Origin: Sulfitobacter sp. LCG007 | GTDB lineage: Bacteria; Pseudomonadota; Alphaproteobacteria; Rhodobacterales; Rhodobacteraceae | Reading direction: 5' to 3' | NCBI RefSeq assembly: GCF_040801785.1 | Contig: NZ_CP161805.1 | Location: forward strand, 1,054,001-1,118,000 | Length of the DNA: 64,000 bases | Part shown: in pieces, positions 47,636 through 57,396 of the stretch | Numbering within the stretch: the first letter of the stretch is position 1 | Layout: each line of letters opens with the position of its first letter | The notes under the pieces: generated by a model | What the model was told of the DNA's origin: nothing | What the model saw: only the letters and a program-made list of their open reading frames with translations | Databases searched by the model: none | Program-made: the position numbers and the translations under genes

Positions 47636-48874
47636 ATGCCAGTTCTGGTGATGAAATTCGGCGGCACTTCGGTGGCGACGCTGGACCGGATCCGGCGCGC
47701 GGCCAAGCGCGTTGGGGTCGAGGTCGCGAAGGGCTACGATGTGATCGTCATCGTCTCGGCCATGTCCGGGAAGACCAACGAACTGGTGGGCTGGGTTAAC
47801 GAGACTTCGCCGCTGTTCGATGCGCGCGAATACGACGCTGTCGTCTCCTCCGGAGAGAACGTTACCGCCGGGCTCATGGCGCTGACCCTGCAGGAAATGG
47901 ATATTCCCGCGCGCAGCTGGCAGGGCTGGCAAGTGCCGGTGAAGACGACCTCCGCCCATTCCAGCGCCCGGATCGAGGAGATCCCGACCGACAATATCAA
48001 CGGGCGCTTCAAGGCGGGAATGCAGGTGGCGGTGGTCGCGGGCTTTCAGGGCGTGTCGCCCGAGGGCCGTATCACGACGCTGGGGCGGGGCGGGTCCGAT
48101 ACGACGGCCGTCGCCTTCGCAGCCGCCTTCGGGGCCGAGCGCTGCGACATCTACACGGACGTGGACGGGGTCTACACGACCGATCCGCGCATCACGTCCA
48201 AGGCCCGAAAGCTTGACAGGATCGCCTTCGAGGAGATGCTGGAACTCGCGAGCCTCGGGGCGAAGGTGCTGCAGACCCGCTCGGTCGAGCTGGCGATGCG
48301 CTACAAGGTGAAACTCAGGGTGCTTTCGAGCTTCGACGAGATGTCGGAAAATGCCGGAACCCTGGTCTGCGATGAGGACGAGATCATGGAAAGCAACGTT
48401 GTGGCAGGGGTCGCCTACAGTCGCGATGAGGCGAAGATGACCCTGGTGAGCGTGGCGGACAAGCCCGGCATCGCCGCGTCGATCTTCACCGCGCTCAGCG
48501 AGGGCGGGGTGAACGTCGACATGATCGTCCAGAACATCGCCGAGGAAGGCCGCACGGACATGACATGGTCCTGTCCCACCGATCAGGTGATGCGCGCTCA
48601 GAAGGCGGTGAAGGACGCGAAGGACAAGGGCGAGCTCGATTTCGCCGAGGTGATCGCCGATACAGATGTCTGCAAGGTGTCGGTCGTGGGCATCGGCATG
48701 CGCAGCCATACGGGTGTCGCGGCGAAGATGTTCCAGGTGCTTTCGGGTGAAGGGATCAACATCAAGGTCATAACGACATCGGAAATCAAGATTTCCGTGC
48801 TGATCGACCGGAAATACATGGAACTCGCCGTGCAGGCCCTGCATGATGCGTTCGAACTTGAAAAGGCGGCCTGA
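47636..48874 (+). CDS. lysC: aspartate kinase
   Basis: First enzyme of the Lys/Thr/Met pathway. 412 residues from ATG 47636. Amino-acid kinase domain with VMKFGGTSVAT (about residues 5-15), SSGENVTAGLMAL and TLGRGGSDTTAVAFAAAF, then two ACT domains (MTLVSVADKPGIAASIFTAL and VSVVGIGMRSHTGVAAKMF) that give feedback control. 47 bp upstream of ptsP, the standard alphaproteobacterial pair. Confidence 0.97.
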   Translation: MPVLVMKFGGTSVATLDRIRRAAKRVGVEVAKGYDVIVIVSAMSGKTNELVGWVNETSPLFDAREYDAVVSSGENVTAGLMALTLQEMDIPARSWQGWQVPVKTTSAHSSARIEEIPTDNINGRFKAGMQVAVVAGFQGVSPEGRITTLGRGGSDTTAVAFAAAFGAERCDIYTDVDGVYTTDPRITSKARKLDRIAFEEMLELASLGAKVLQTRSVELAMRYKVKLRVLSSFDEMSENAGTLVCDEDEIMESNVVAGVAYSRDEAKMTLVSVADKPGIAASIFTALSEGGVNVDMIVQNIAEEGRTDMTWSCPTDQVMRAQKAVKDAKDKGELDFAEVIADTDVCKVSVVGIGMRSHTGVAAKMFQVLSGEGINIKVITTSEIKISVLIDRKYMELAVQALHDAFELEKAA

Positions 48875-48921
48875 CTTCCCGTTGGACGGGTGAGGCCGCG
48901 ATCTGCGGGACAGGCGGTGCG

Positions 48922-51165
48922 ATGTCGGAAAGCATGGACACGCAATCGCGCAAGCTGCTGGGTCGGCTGCGCGATGCCATGGCCTCGAACGAAGCGGGCC
49001 AGGAACGCCTGAACCGCATCACCAGTCTCATCGCCGACAGCATGGCCTGCGAGGTCTGCTCGATCTACCTGTTCCGCGACGAGGAAACGCTGGAGCTCTG
49101 CGCGACCGAAGGCCTGAACCTGATGGCCGTCCACCAGACGCGAATGCGTCTGGGCGAAGGTCTGGTCGGGCGTGTCGCGTTGCGGCGGCAGGTGATCAAT
49201 ACGGCAGACGCCCCTTCGGCAAAGGGTTTCCGCTACATGCCGGAGACCGGAGAGGAGATCTATTCGAGCTTCCTGGGCGTCCCGGTGCAGCGCATCGGAG
49301 AAGCACTGGGTGTGCTGGTGGTGCAGTCCAAGGCAAAGCGCGAGTTTTCCGCCGATGAGGTCTACGCGCTCGAGGTGGTCGCCATGGTGCTGGCCGAGAT
49401 GGCCGAGCTGGGCGCCTTCGTGGGCGAGGGCGCGGCAATGTCGGCGCGCCATTCGCAGCCGGTGATGATCCGCGGCACCGTCGGACAGGAGGGATCGGCT
49501 GAGGGTCATGTCTGGCTGCACGAGCCCCGCGTGGTCGTGACCAACCCGATCGCCGACGACCCTGAGCGCGAGCTGGAAAGGCTCTATCAAGCGGTCGAGC
49601 AGCTTCGCGTCGGGGTCGACAAGATGCTCGAGATCGCCGGAAACGAGGACAACGACCAGCTTCAGGTGCTCGAAACCTACCGGATGTTCGCCAACTCCAA
49701 GGGCTGGATGCGGCGCATGGAAGAGGACATCGGTCGCGGCCTGTCTGCGGAGGCAGCGGTCGAGAAGGAGCAGTCGCTCGCCCGGGCGCGCATGGGGCAG
49801 GTGACGGACCAGTACCTGCGCGAGCGGCTGAGCGATCTGGACGACCTTTCGAACCGCCTGCTTCGCATCCTGACCGGGCAGGGCAGGGACACGGGGGCCG
49901 ACATGCCCGCGGATCCGATCCTGGTCGCCCGCAACATCGGCCCGGCGGAGCTTCTGGAATACGGGCGGTCGCTGCGGGGCATCGTGCTCGAGGAAGGTTC
50001 GGTCGGCAGCCATGCCGCCATCGTGGCCCGCGCCCTCGCCATTCCGCTGGTCGTGCATGCGGGGCGGATCGCCTCGGAGGCGCTCAACGGCGATCCGATC
50101 ATGGTCGACGGCGAACAGGGCATTGTTCACCTGCGTCCGGGGGAGAACGTCAAGTCGGCCTTCCGCGACAAGATCGCGATGCTGGCCGCCGCTCAGGAAC
50201 GCTACACCTCGATTCGTGACAAGCGCGCCGAAACGCGTTGCGGACAGATCATCGGCCTGCACATGAATGCGGGACTGATGGCGGATCTTCCCTCGCTGCC
50301 AAGTTCCGGTGCCGAGGGTGTGGGCCTGTTCCGGACCGAATTGCAGTTCCTTGTGCGAAACCAGATGCCGCGCCGGTCCGAGCTTGTGGCGCTCTATGCG
50401 CGCGTGCTCGATTCCGCCGGGGGCAAGCGGGTGCAGTTCCGCACGCTCGACATCGGTTCTGACAAGGTTCTGCCCTACATGAAGCCCAACGACGAGCCCA
50501 ACCCGGCGCTTGGCTGGCGGGCCATCCGCGTGGGGCTCGACAAGCCGGGCATCATGCGGATGCAGCTCCAGGCCCTGATCCGGGCCTGCAACGGGCGTCC
50601 GCTGACCGTGATGTTCCCCTTCGTCGCCCAGTTCGAGGAGTTCCGCGAGGCGCGGGAGATGGTCCGCAAGACCCTGGCCGCCGAGGACCGGCTGGGCCAT
50701 GTGCTGCCGGAACATGTCGAGGTCGGCGCGATGCTCGAGACGCCGAGCCTTGCCTACGCGCCGCACAAGTTCTTCGAAGAGGTCGATTTCATCTCGGTCG
50801 GCGGCAACGACCTCAAACAGTTCTTCTTTGCCGCGGACCGCGAGAACGAACGGGTTCGTCGCCGCTACGATACGCTCAACGTGTCGTTCCTCAGCTTCCT
50901 CGAACGTGTCGTCGAGCGCTGTGCCCAGTCCGGCACGCCGCTATCGTTCTGCGGCGAGGATGCGGGCCGACCGGTCGAGGCGCTTTGTCTCACCGCCATC
51001 GGCTTTCGCACGCTGTCCATGCGGCCGGCGTCCATCGGGCCGGTCAAGAGCCTGCTGCGACGGTCTAACCTGGACGAGGTGCGCGCGGTCATTTCCGGAG
51101 CACGCCACCGCGGCGAGATGTCGGTGCGGCCTTCGCTGATGGAATGGCTGCGCCAACAGGACTGA
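48922..51165 (+). CDS. ptsP: phosphoenolpyruvate-protein phosphotransferase, nitrogen PTS (EI-Ntr)
   Basis: First component of the regulatory PTS-Ntr relay, which responds to glutamine and 2-oxoglutarate. 747 residues: N-terminal GAF domain (about 15-165), then Enzyme I with the phospho-His at His364 (GSVGSHAAIVAR) and the PEP-binding TIM barrel (EGVGLFRTELQFL, RTLDIGSDK, SVGGNDLKQF) with the active Cys in FCGEDAGRP (about 675). Lies after lysC as in many alphaproteobacteria. Confidence 0.96.
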   Translation: MSESMDTQSRKLLGRLRDAMASNEAGQERLNRITSLIADSMACEVCSIYLFRDEETLELCATEGLNLMAVHQTRMRLGEGLVGRVALRRQVINTADAPSAKGFRYMPETGEEIYSSFLGVPVQRIGEALGVLVVQSKAKREFSADEVYALEVVAMVLAEMAELGAFVGEGAAMSARHSQPVMIRGTVGQEGSAEGHVWLHEPRVVVTNPIADDPERELERLYQAVEQLRVGVDKMLEIAGNEDNDQLQVLETYRMFANSKGWMRRMEEDIGRGLSAEAAVEKEQSLARARMGQVTDQYLRERLSDLDDLSNRLLRILTGQGRDTGADMPADPILVARNIGPAELLEYGRSLRGIVLEEGSVGSHAAIVARALAIPLVVHAGRIASEALNGDPIMVDGEQGIVHLRPGENVKSAFRDKIAMLAAAQERYTSIRDKRAETRCGQIIGLHMNAGLMADLPSLPSSGAEGVGLFRTELQFLVRNQMPRRSELVALYARVLDSAGGKRVQFRTLDIGSDKVLPYMKPNDEPNPALGWRAIRVGLDKPGIMRMQLQALIRACNGRPLTVMFPFVAQFEEFREAREMVRKTLAAEDRLGHVLPEHVEVGAMLETPSLAYAPHKFFEEVDFISVGGNDLKQFFFAADRENERVRRRYDTLNVSFLSFLERVVERCAQSGTPLSFCGEDAGRPVEALCLTAIGFRTLSMRPASIGPVKSLLRRSNLDEVRAVISGARHRGEMSVRPSLMEWLRQQD

Positions 51166-51203
51166 CGCCCCGCCAGTCCGCCCGGCTGGGCATTATCGCA
51201 TTT

Positions 51204-53273
51204 TCAGCTGTCGTCGACATCCTCTCGCCGTGGCATCGCTCTGAGTATCGCGGCCCGCAGTTCAGACATGTCGATGGGTTTGGGAAGAATGGTCACCGGC
51301 TCGCCGCCGGCAGTCAAGGGGCGCCGGGAGCCGGAAGCGCGACCCGACATCATGATGATCGGCAGATCCGGGTAGAGTTCGCCGATGCCTTTGGCGAGCA
51401 TGTCGCCCTGGACCCGTCCCGGCATGACCACGTCCGAGATGACAAGATCGGGTTTCGTCCCCGTGGCGAGCAGTGACAGCGCGTCCTCACCGTCGCTCGC
51501 CACGATTGTCGAATATCCCAGGATCTCGAGCCTGCGCGCAAGTGTCCGCGCGATCTGGGACTCGTCGTCGACGATCATCACGGTTCCCTTGCCGTCGATG
51601 CGCAGGGGCGGCCGGCGGGGCGGGGGGGCTTCGGGCGTGACCCTGCCCTCGCCGCGCTGGGGGAACCAGCATGTCACCGTGCATCCGCCGCCGGGCCGGC
51701 TGGTGATGCTGAGACTGCCACCGGATTGACGGCAGAACCCTTCGACCATCGACAGGCCCAGGCCGGTGCCGCTGCCCACCTCCTTGGTGGTGAAGAAGGG
51801 CTCCGTTGCCCGTGCAAGCGTTTCCGGACTCATTCCGGTGCCGCTATCCGTGATCGTGACGGTGGCAAAGAGCCCGTCGACGAAGGTTGCCCTGTCAACC
51901 TTGGGATGGTCATCGAGATCGTCGATGCTGAGCCTTTCGACCGCCGTCTGCACCGTCAGACGACCGCCGTCGGGCATCGCATCCCGGGCGTTCAGCATGA
52001 GGTTGAGAAGCGCCTGCTGCAGGATGGCCGGATCGATATCCACCAGAGCCTGACCGGCCCGTAGATCCGTCCTGATCTCGATCTGGGGCGGACAGGCCCT
52101 GCGGAACAAGGCGAGCGATTGTTCTACGATCGGGTCGATCTCAAGTCTGGTGGTCTCGAGACGGGACTTTCCGCCATAGGCAAGCAGCTGGGTGGTCAGC
52201 ATCGTGGCCTGGCGCACGCCTTCATGGGCATGCGCCACATGCTCGCCGATCCGCTCCGGGTTTGGTTCCATGACGACGAGATCCAGGTTGCCGGAAATGA
52301 CTTCCAGCAGGTTGTTGAAGTCATGCGCGACACCGACCACGAGCTGTCCCAGACCTTCCATGCGCTGCACGCGAAGCAGATCGAGTTCCTCCTGCATTCT
52401 TGCACGCTGGGTTTCCAGAACTTCCCGCTCGGCCGCCGCTATCCTTTGTTCCAGCCGGTTCACCTGTCCGGCGAAGAACACATTAGTCGCGAGACTTGCG
52501 ACGATCAGCACGAAGGCCAGGAGGCAGACGAACAGGGCGGTGTCGAATTCGACAACGCTCTCCAGCCTGTAGGCGACTGCACAGGCCAGCAGGGTGATGG
52601 CGATCTTGGCGGGAAAAATGCGTCGCGCCATGCGGCTTCCGGGTTCCGGCGCCAGCAGCACGGACAGCCAGCTCCCTTCGACTCGAAGCATCAGCAGGGC
52701 GAGGAACAGGGACATCAGCCCGGCTGCGGTCAGCGGGGCCATGGCGGCGTAAAAGAGCGTATCGCCAAGCTGGTGGCCCGTCAGGATGTAGCCGGTGACG
52801 GGAATTGCGGTCAGCGCAATCCCCAGCGTGTCGGCCAGCACGTTCGGCCAGTAAAGCAGCGCCTGGTGCAGGCCCTGCAGGAGAAGGCTCGTCGCAAGGA
52901 TCAGGCAGCCGATCCGGGTCGCCGGGGACATGGCATCGCCTTGCGCCGCAACATCGACGGGTGTCGCAATGACATACTCGCGCAGCACGATGGCGACGAC
53001 CAGCAGTCCGCAGGTCATCGCGAACGCGCGGTTCAGATCTCCGGCGATGCACAGCGCCCCGACCGCACCCAGCAGCAGGCAGGCCGCCGTCGGAGGGACC
53101 ATCGCCGGAAAAGTGGACGACAGCCGCGTGAGCATGTCTATGCCCAACCCCCAGCCCGCCAGGCTGGCGATCGAGATCAGGGCGGTGAAGAGCGCCAGGC
53201 CGACGGCGAACCGCCTCAGCAGCCGCTTGTGATGATCCATCGTGATTTCGGTCCGGTCAGTCGCGTCCATCAT
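51204..53273 (-). CDS. hybrid sensor histidine kinase with C-terminal receiver
   Basis: 689 residues. An N-terminal membrane domain of about eight helices (residues 20-270) is followed by a coiled segment, a HisKA domain with phospho-His317 in VGVAHDFNNLLEVI, a HATPase domain (NLMLNARDAMPDGG, DSGTGMS, GTGLGLSMVEGFCRQSGG) and a receiver with the phospho-Asp in LVISDVVMPG. The AHDFNN H-box is typical of the HWE-unrelated group seen in blue-light and stress kinases. No response-regulator gene is beside it. An inverted repeat (GAGTTAACTC, 53313-53322) lies about 40 bp upstream. ATG 53240 is an alternative start. Confidence 0.9.
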   Translation of the reverse strand: MMDATDRTEITMDHHKRLLRRFAVGLALFTALISIASLAGWGLGIDMLTRLSSTFPAMVPPTAACLLLGAVGALCIAGDLNRAFAMTCGLLVVAIVLREYVIATPVDVAAQGDAMSPATRIGCLILATSLLLQGLHQALLYWPNVLADTLGIALTAIPVTGYILTGHQLGDTLFYAAMAPLTAAGLMSLFLALLMLRVEGSWLSVLLAPEPGSRMARRIFPAKIAITLLACAVAYRLESVVEFDTALFVCLLAFVLIVASLATNVFFAGQVNRLEQRIAAAEREVLETQRARMQEELDLLRVQRMEGLGQLVVGVAHDFNNLLEVISGNLDLVVMEPNPERIGEHVAHAHEGVRQATMLTTQLLAYGGKSRLETTRLEIDPIVEQSLALFRRACPPQIEIRTDLRAGQALVDIDPAILQQALLNLMLNARDAMPDGGRLTVQTAVERLSIDDLDDHPKVDRATFVDGLFATVTITDSGTGMSPETLARATEPFFTTKEVGSGTGLGLSMVEGFCRQSGGSLSITSRPGGGCTVTCWFPQRGEGRVTPEAPPPRRPPLRIDGKGTVMIVDDESQIARTLARRLEILGYSTIVASDGEDALSLLATGTKPDLVISDVVMPGRVQGDMLAKGIGELYPDLPIIMMSGRASGSRRPLTAGGEPVTILPKPIDMSELRAAILRAMPRREDVDDS

Positions 53274-53606
53274 GTAATCGAATGCGCCAGACGCCGGACC
53301 ATTGAAGGAGTTGAGTTAACTCGAATGGATTGCCCGGATTTCTCATGACTGCCTGCGCAGCCCTGGCGCGTGGTCCCCCCCAATCTTTGCGTGTTTTGAA
53401 AACAAATGATATCCGTTCAGATTGCGTTATCCAGCGGAAAGTATGGATAGGGAAATAATGCATCGTGCCCCGGCGGGACGTTCGCGGGAAACCGGGCCCT
53501 GCCTCCTGTCGATGGATGGCCGGGGTTCGCGTCCCTGCGACATCCGGCCAGCCTTGTCCGTCGACACTCATTCCATTATTCATCCTCGGACGTCGGGGGA
53601 GTGATC
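53274..53606. other. divergent intergenic region, kinase/ABC exporter
   Basis: 333 bp. Contains a perfect 10-bp palindrome GAGTTAACTC (53313-53322) and an interrupted inverted repeat TATCCA-10-TGGATA (53428-53449). Both are operator-like. No strong sigma-70 promoter or gene was found. Confidence 0.5.
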
Positions 53607-55394
53607 ATGGCCGGGGCCACCATGCAGGAGGAACGCGCGAAGTCGCGGCGGATCGGCGCCCTGACCGCGCTCTGGCCGTTTCTGAAGCCCTATCGCCGGT
53701 TGATCGCACTGTCGGTCGCCGCGCTGGTGGGCACGGCGGCGGTGTCGCTGACGCTGCCCCTCGCGGTCCGGCGCGTCGTGGACAATTTCTCGACGGAAAG
53801 CGCGGTACTGCTTGACCAGTACTTCGCCGCCGCGTTCCTGATCGCGGCCCTTCTCGCGGTGGGCACCGGCCTGCGCTACGCCCTCGTCACCCGCCTCGGG
53901 GAGAGAGTTGTCACCGACATCCGGAAGGCCGTGTTCAACCGGGTGATCGGGATGAGCCCGTCCTTCTATGAAACCATCATGACCGGGGAGGTCCTGAGCC
54001 GGATCACCACCGACACCACGCTGATCCTGTCGGTCATCGGCTCGAGCGTTTCCATCGCCCTGCGCAACCTGCTGATCTTCGTCGGCGGCATGGTGCTGAT
54101 GATGCTGACCTCTGCGAAGCTGACCGGGCTCGTGCTGCTGATCGTGCCGCTTGTCATCGTGCCGATCCTCTTGCTCGGCCGTCGCCTGCGGGGCCTCAGC
54201 CGCGAAAACCAGGACCGGATCGCGGCCTCTTCGGCGAAGGCGTCCGAGTCCCTCGGCGCGGTGCAGACGGTGCAGGCCTTCACGCACGAGGACATGAGCC
54301 GGACCGAGTTCGGCGGCGTCGCGGAAGAAAGCTTCGACGTGGCGATGCGCCGGGTCCGCACCCGGTCGCTGATGACGGTGATCGTCATATTCCTGGTCTT
54401 CGCCGGGGTTGTCGGCGTGCTGTGGATCGGCGCGCGGGATGTGCGCGCGGAAGAGATGAGCCCCGGTGCGCTGATCCAGTTCGTGATCTACGCGATCATG
54501 GTCGCGGGCGCCGTCGCGGCCCTGTCCGAGATCTGGGGCGAGCTTCAGCGCGCGGCGGGAGCGACAGAGCGGCTGGTCGAGCTGCTGCATGCCCGCGACG
54601 CGGTGACGGACCCCGACCAGGGCGCCACGCTACCCCAGCCGGTCCGGGGCCGCATCGCTTTCGAGGACGTCAGCTTCGCCTATCCGGCCCGGCCCGGCAC
54701 GCAGGCGCTCGACCATGTCTCGCTTACCGTCGAACCCGGCGAGACCGTCGCATTCGTCGGACCCTCGGGGGCAGGCAAGACGACGATCATTCAGCTTCTG
54801 CTGCGCTTCTACGACCCCGACAGAGGCCGCATCACGCTGGACGGGATGGACCTCGCGACGCTCAGGCGCGACGCTTTCCGGCGCCATGTGGCGTTGGTGC
54901 CGCAGGACCCCGTCATCTTCGCGGCCTCCGCGCGCGAGAACATCCGCTTCGGGCGGCCGGGGGCATCGGATGCCGAGATCGAGGCGGCCGCGCGGGCCGC
55001 AGCGGCCCATGATTTCATCACCGCGCTGCCCGAAGGCTACGACAGCGGTCTGGGCGAACGCGGTGTCATGCTTTCGGGCGGACAGAAGCAGCGCATCGCC
55101 ATCGCCCGGGCGATCCTGCGCGATGCCCCGGTACTGCTGCTCGACGAGGCGACAAGCGCGCTCGATGCCGAAAGCGAACGCGCGGTGCAGCAGGCGGTGG
55201 ACGAGCTGAGTGCCGGGCGCACGACGCTGATCGTTGCCCACCGGCTTGCGACGGTGAAGAAGGCCGACAGGATCGTCGTCATGGAAGGGGGACGCATCGT
55301 CGCGACCGGAACGCATGGCCAGCTGGTGAGCGAGGGCGGGCTCTATGCCCGGCTGGCGCAGCTTCAGTTCACCGACGGGCTGGCAGCCGAGTAG
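53607..55394 (+). CDS. ABC exporter, fused permease-ATPase (MsbA-like)
   Basis: 595-residue half-transporter with six TM helices (about 20-305) and one ATPase domain. Walker A GPSGAGKTT (about 388-396), signature LSGGQKQRIAIARA (about 489), Walker B VLLLDEATSALD (about 511) and the His switch VAHRLATVKKAD. Resembles lipid or multidrug exporters of the MsbA type. ATG 53607 has GGGGGA 6-7 nt upstream; GTG 53601 is the alternative. Stands alone. Confidence 0.92.
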   Translation: MAGATMQEERAKSRRIGALTALWPFLKPYRRLIALSVAALVGTAAVSLTLPLAVRRVVDNFSTESAVLLDQYFAAAFLIAALLAVGTGLRYALVTRLGERVVTDIRKAVFNRVIGMSPSFYETIMTGEVLSRITTDTTLILSVIGSSVSIALRNLLIFVGGMVLMMLTSAKLTGLVLLIVPLVIVPILLLGRRLRGLSRENQDRIAASSAKASESLGAVQTVQAFTHEDMSRTEFGGVAEESFDVAMRRVRTRSLMTVIVIFLVFAGVVGVLWIGARDVRAEEMSPGALIQFVIYAIMVAGAVAALSEIWGELQRAAGATERLVELLHARDAVTDPDQGATLPQPVRGRIAFEDVSFAYPARPGTQALDHVSLTVEPGETVAFVGPSGAGKTTIIQLLLRFYDPDRGRITLDGMDLATLRRDAFRRHVALVPQDPVIFAASARENIRFGRPGASDAEIEAAARAAAAHDFITALPEGYDSGLGERGVMLSGGQKQRIAIARAILRDAPVLLLDEATSALDAESERAVQQAVDELSAGRTTLIVAHRLATVKKADRIVVMEGGRIVATGTHGQLVSEGGLYARLAQLQFTDGLAAE

Positions 55395-55500
55395 TGCTTC
55401 GGGCGAACCTGCGAGGTCAACCGAGGCTTGCGATTCACGCGGCCCCGCGTCATCGTGAGATGCGCGCCGGGGGTGTGGAGCGGAACGCGAAAGGGACGGC

Positions 55501-57396
55501 ATGAGTTTCTCCAACCTTGCGGATTGCAAGGAGATCGAGGCGGAGATGCCCTGGGCGGAGCGCGATCTGCCCAAGACGCTCTACGGCATGATTTCGCGGA
55601 CCGCCGCGCGCTTTCCGAGCCATCGGGCCATCAGCTACCAGCTCGAGTCGGGACCGCGGGACAAGGCCGAGACGCTGTCCTGGTCGCAATTGCACGCACA
55701 GGTCAGTCAGGCGGCGAACCTGTTCCGCAGTCTCGGCGTCGGTCCGGCCGACGTGGTCGCCTATGTTCTGCCGAACTGCACCGAGACCGCGGTGACGATG
55801 CTCGGGGCGGCGGTGGCCGGGATCGTCAATCCGATCAATCCGCTGCTCGATGCCGAACAGATCGGATCCATCCTGCGCGAGACCGGGGCGAAGGTCGTCG
55901 TGACCCTGCGGGCCTTTCCGAAGACGGACGTGGGCGAGAAGACCGCCGAGGCGGTGGCTCTGGCGCCCTGCGTCGAGACAGTCCTCGAAGTCGACCTGCT
56001 GCGCTACCTGACGCCGCCCAAATCATGGATTGTCGCGCTTGTCCGCCCCCGGAGCAAGGTCCGCAACCAGGCGCGCTACCTGCGTCTGGGTACCGAGATG
56101 GCGCGCCAGCCGAAGACGCTGGCGTTCGAGGATCCGCAGGAAGACCGGATTGCCTGCTATTTCCACACCGGCGGTACCACGGGCATGCCGAAGGTCGCCC
56201 AGCACCGCTATTCCGGGCTGCTCTACAATGGCTGGGTCGGCACCCGTCTGCTCTTTTCCGAGAACGACACGATCATGTGTCCGCTCCCGCTTTTCCACGT
56301 GTTCGCCTGTCACGTCATCCTGATCGCCGCCGTCGTCTCGGGCGCGCATGTGGTGTTTCCGACCCCGCAGGGCTATCGAGGCGCAGGTGTTTTCGACAAC
56401 TTCTGGAAACTTGTCGAACGCTGGAAGATCACCTTCATCATCACCGTGCCCACCGCCATCTCCGCCATGATGCAACGGCCCATCGACGCCGACGTATCAA
56501 GCGTGAAGGTGGCGTTTTCCGGGTCTGCCCCGCTGCCTCTGGAGCTCTTCCGGCGCTTCGAAAAGGCGACGGGGGTGACGCTGGTCGAAGGCTACGGTCT
56601 GACCGAGGCGACCTGCCTCGTGTCCTGCAATCCGGTCGACGGCGAGAAGAGGATCGGCAGCATCGGCATTCCCTTCCCCTATTCGCAGGTGAAGATCTAC
56701 AAGACGACGCCGCATGGCACGATCGAGGCGGAGACCGACGAGGTGGGCGAGATCTGCGTTTCCAATCCCGGCGTATATGTGGGCAACACCTACAAGGAAG
56801 CCGACAAGAACCGCGACCTCTATCACGGCGAGTACCTGCGCACGGGCGATCTGGGCCGCGTGGATCGGGACGGATATCTCTGGATCACCGGCAGGGCCAA
56901 GGATCTGATCATCCGCGGCGGCCACAACATCGACCCGGCCGAGATCGAGGAAGCCCTGCTTCATCACGAGGCGGTGGCCTTCGCCGGCGCGATCGGGCAA
57001 CCTGACGCCCATGCCGGGGAAGTGCCCTGCGTGTTCGTGGAACTGGTGAAAGGGGCCGCCGTCAGCGAAGAGACCTTGCTGGCGTTCTGCGCCGATCATG
57101 TCCACGAACGCGCGGCGCGGCCACGGCATCTCACGATCCTGGATGAATTGCCCAAGACCGCCGTCGGCAAGGTGTTCAAGCCCGCGCTGCGCAAACATGC
57201 CATTGCCCGGGTCTTCGACGACGTGCTCGAGAAAGGCGGGTGCGCGGCGCGTGTCGCCGAGGTGGTCGACGACCCGAAACGCGGGCTCGTGGCGCGGGTA
57301 CGGCCAAACGGCAGCGATGCCGCAGCCGTGAAAAAGTTGCTGGACGGTTTCGCGCAGCGTTGGGAGATGACCGAAACCGATGAGGAGGTGACCTGA
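55501..57396 (+). CDS. acyl-CoA synthetase (AMP-forming)
   Basis: ANL-superfamily ligase, 631 residues. AMP/ATP loop YFHTGGTTGMPK (about 220-231), GYGLTEATCLVSCNP (A5), TGDLGRVDRDGYLWITGRAKDLIIRGGHNI (A7-A10 region, about 457-486) and a C-terminal Lys-containing LPKTAVGKVFKPALR. Activates a fatty, aryl or hydroxy acid as its CoA ester. Overlaps the next esterase gene by 1 nt (TGATG), so the pair may process one ester substrate: hydrolysis, then activation. Confidence 0.92.
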   Translation: MSFSNLADCKEIEAEMPWAERDLPKTLYGMISRTAARFPSHRAISYQLESGPRDKAETLSWSQLHAQVSQAANLFRSLGVGPADVVAYVLPNCTETAVTMLGAAVAGIVNPINPLLDAEQIGSILRETGAKVVVTLRAFPKTDVGEKTAEAVALAPCVETVLEVDLLRYLTPPKSWIVALVRPRSKVRNQARYLRLGTEMARQPKTLAFEDPQEDRIACYFHTGGTTGMPKVAQHRYSGLLYNGWVGTRLLFSENDTIMCPLPLFHVFACHVILIAAVVSGAHVVFPTPQGYRGAGVFDNFWKLVERWKITFIITVPTAISAMMQRPIDADVSSVKVAFSGSAPLPLELFRRFEKATGVTLVEGYGLTEATCLVSCNPVDGEKRIGSIGIPFPYSQVKIYKTTPHGTIEAETDEVGEICVSNPGVYVGNTYKEADKNRDLYHGEYLRTGDLGRVDRDGYLWITGRAKDLIIRGGHNIDPAEIEEALLHHEAVAFAGAIGQPDAHAGEVPCVFVELVKGAAVSEETLLAFCADHVHERAARPRHLTILDELPKTAVGKVFKPALRKHAIARVFDDVLEKGGCAARVAEVVDDPKRGLVARVRPNGSDAAAVKKLLDGFAQRWEMTETDEEVT

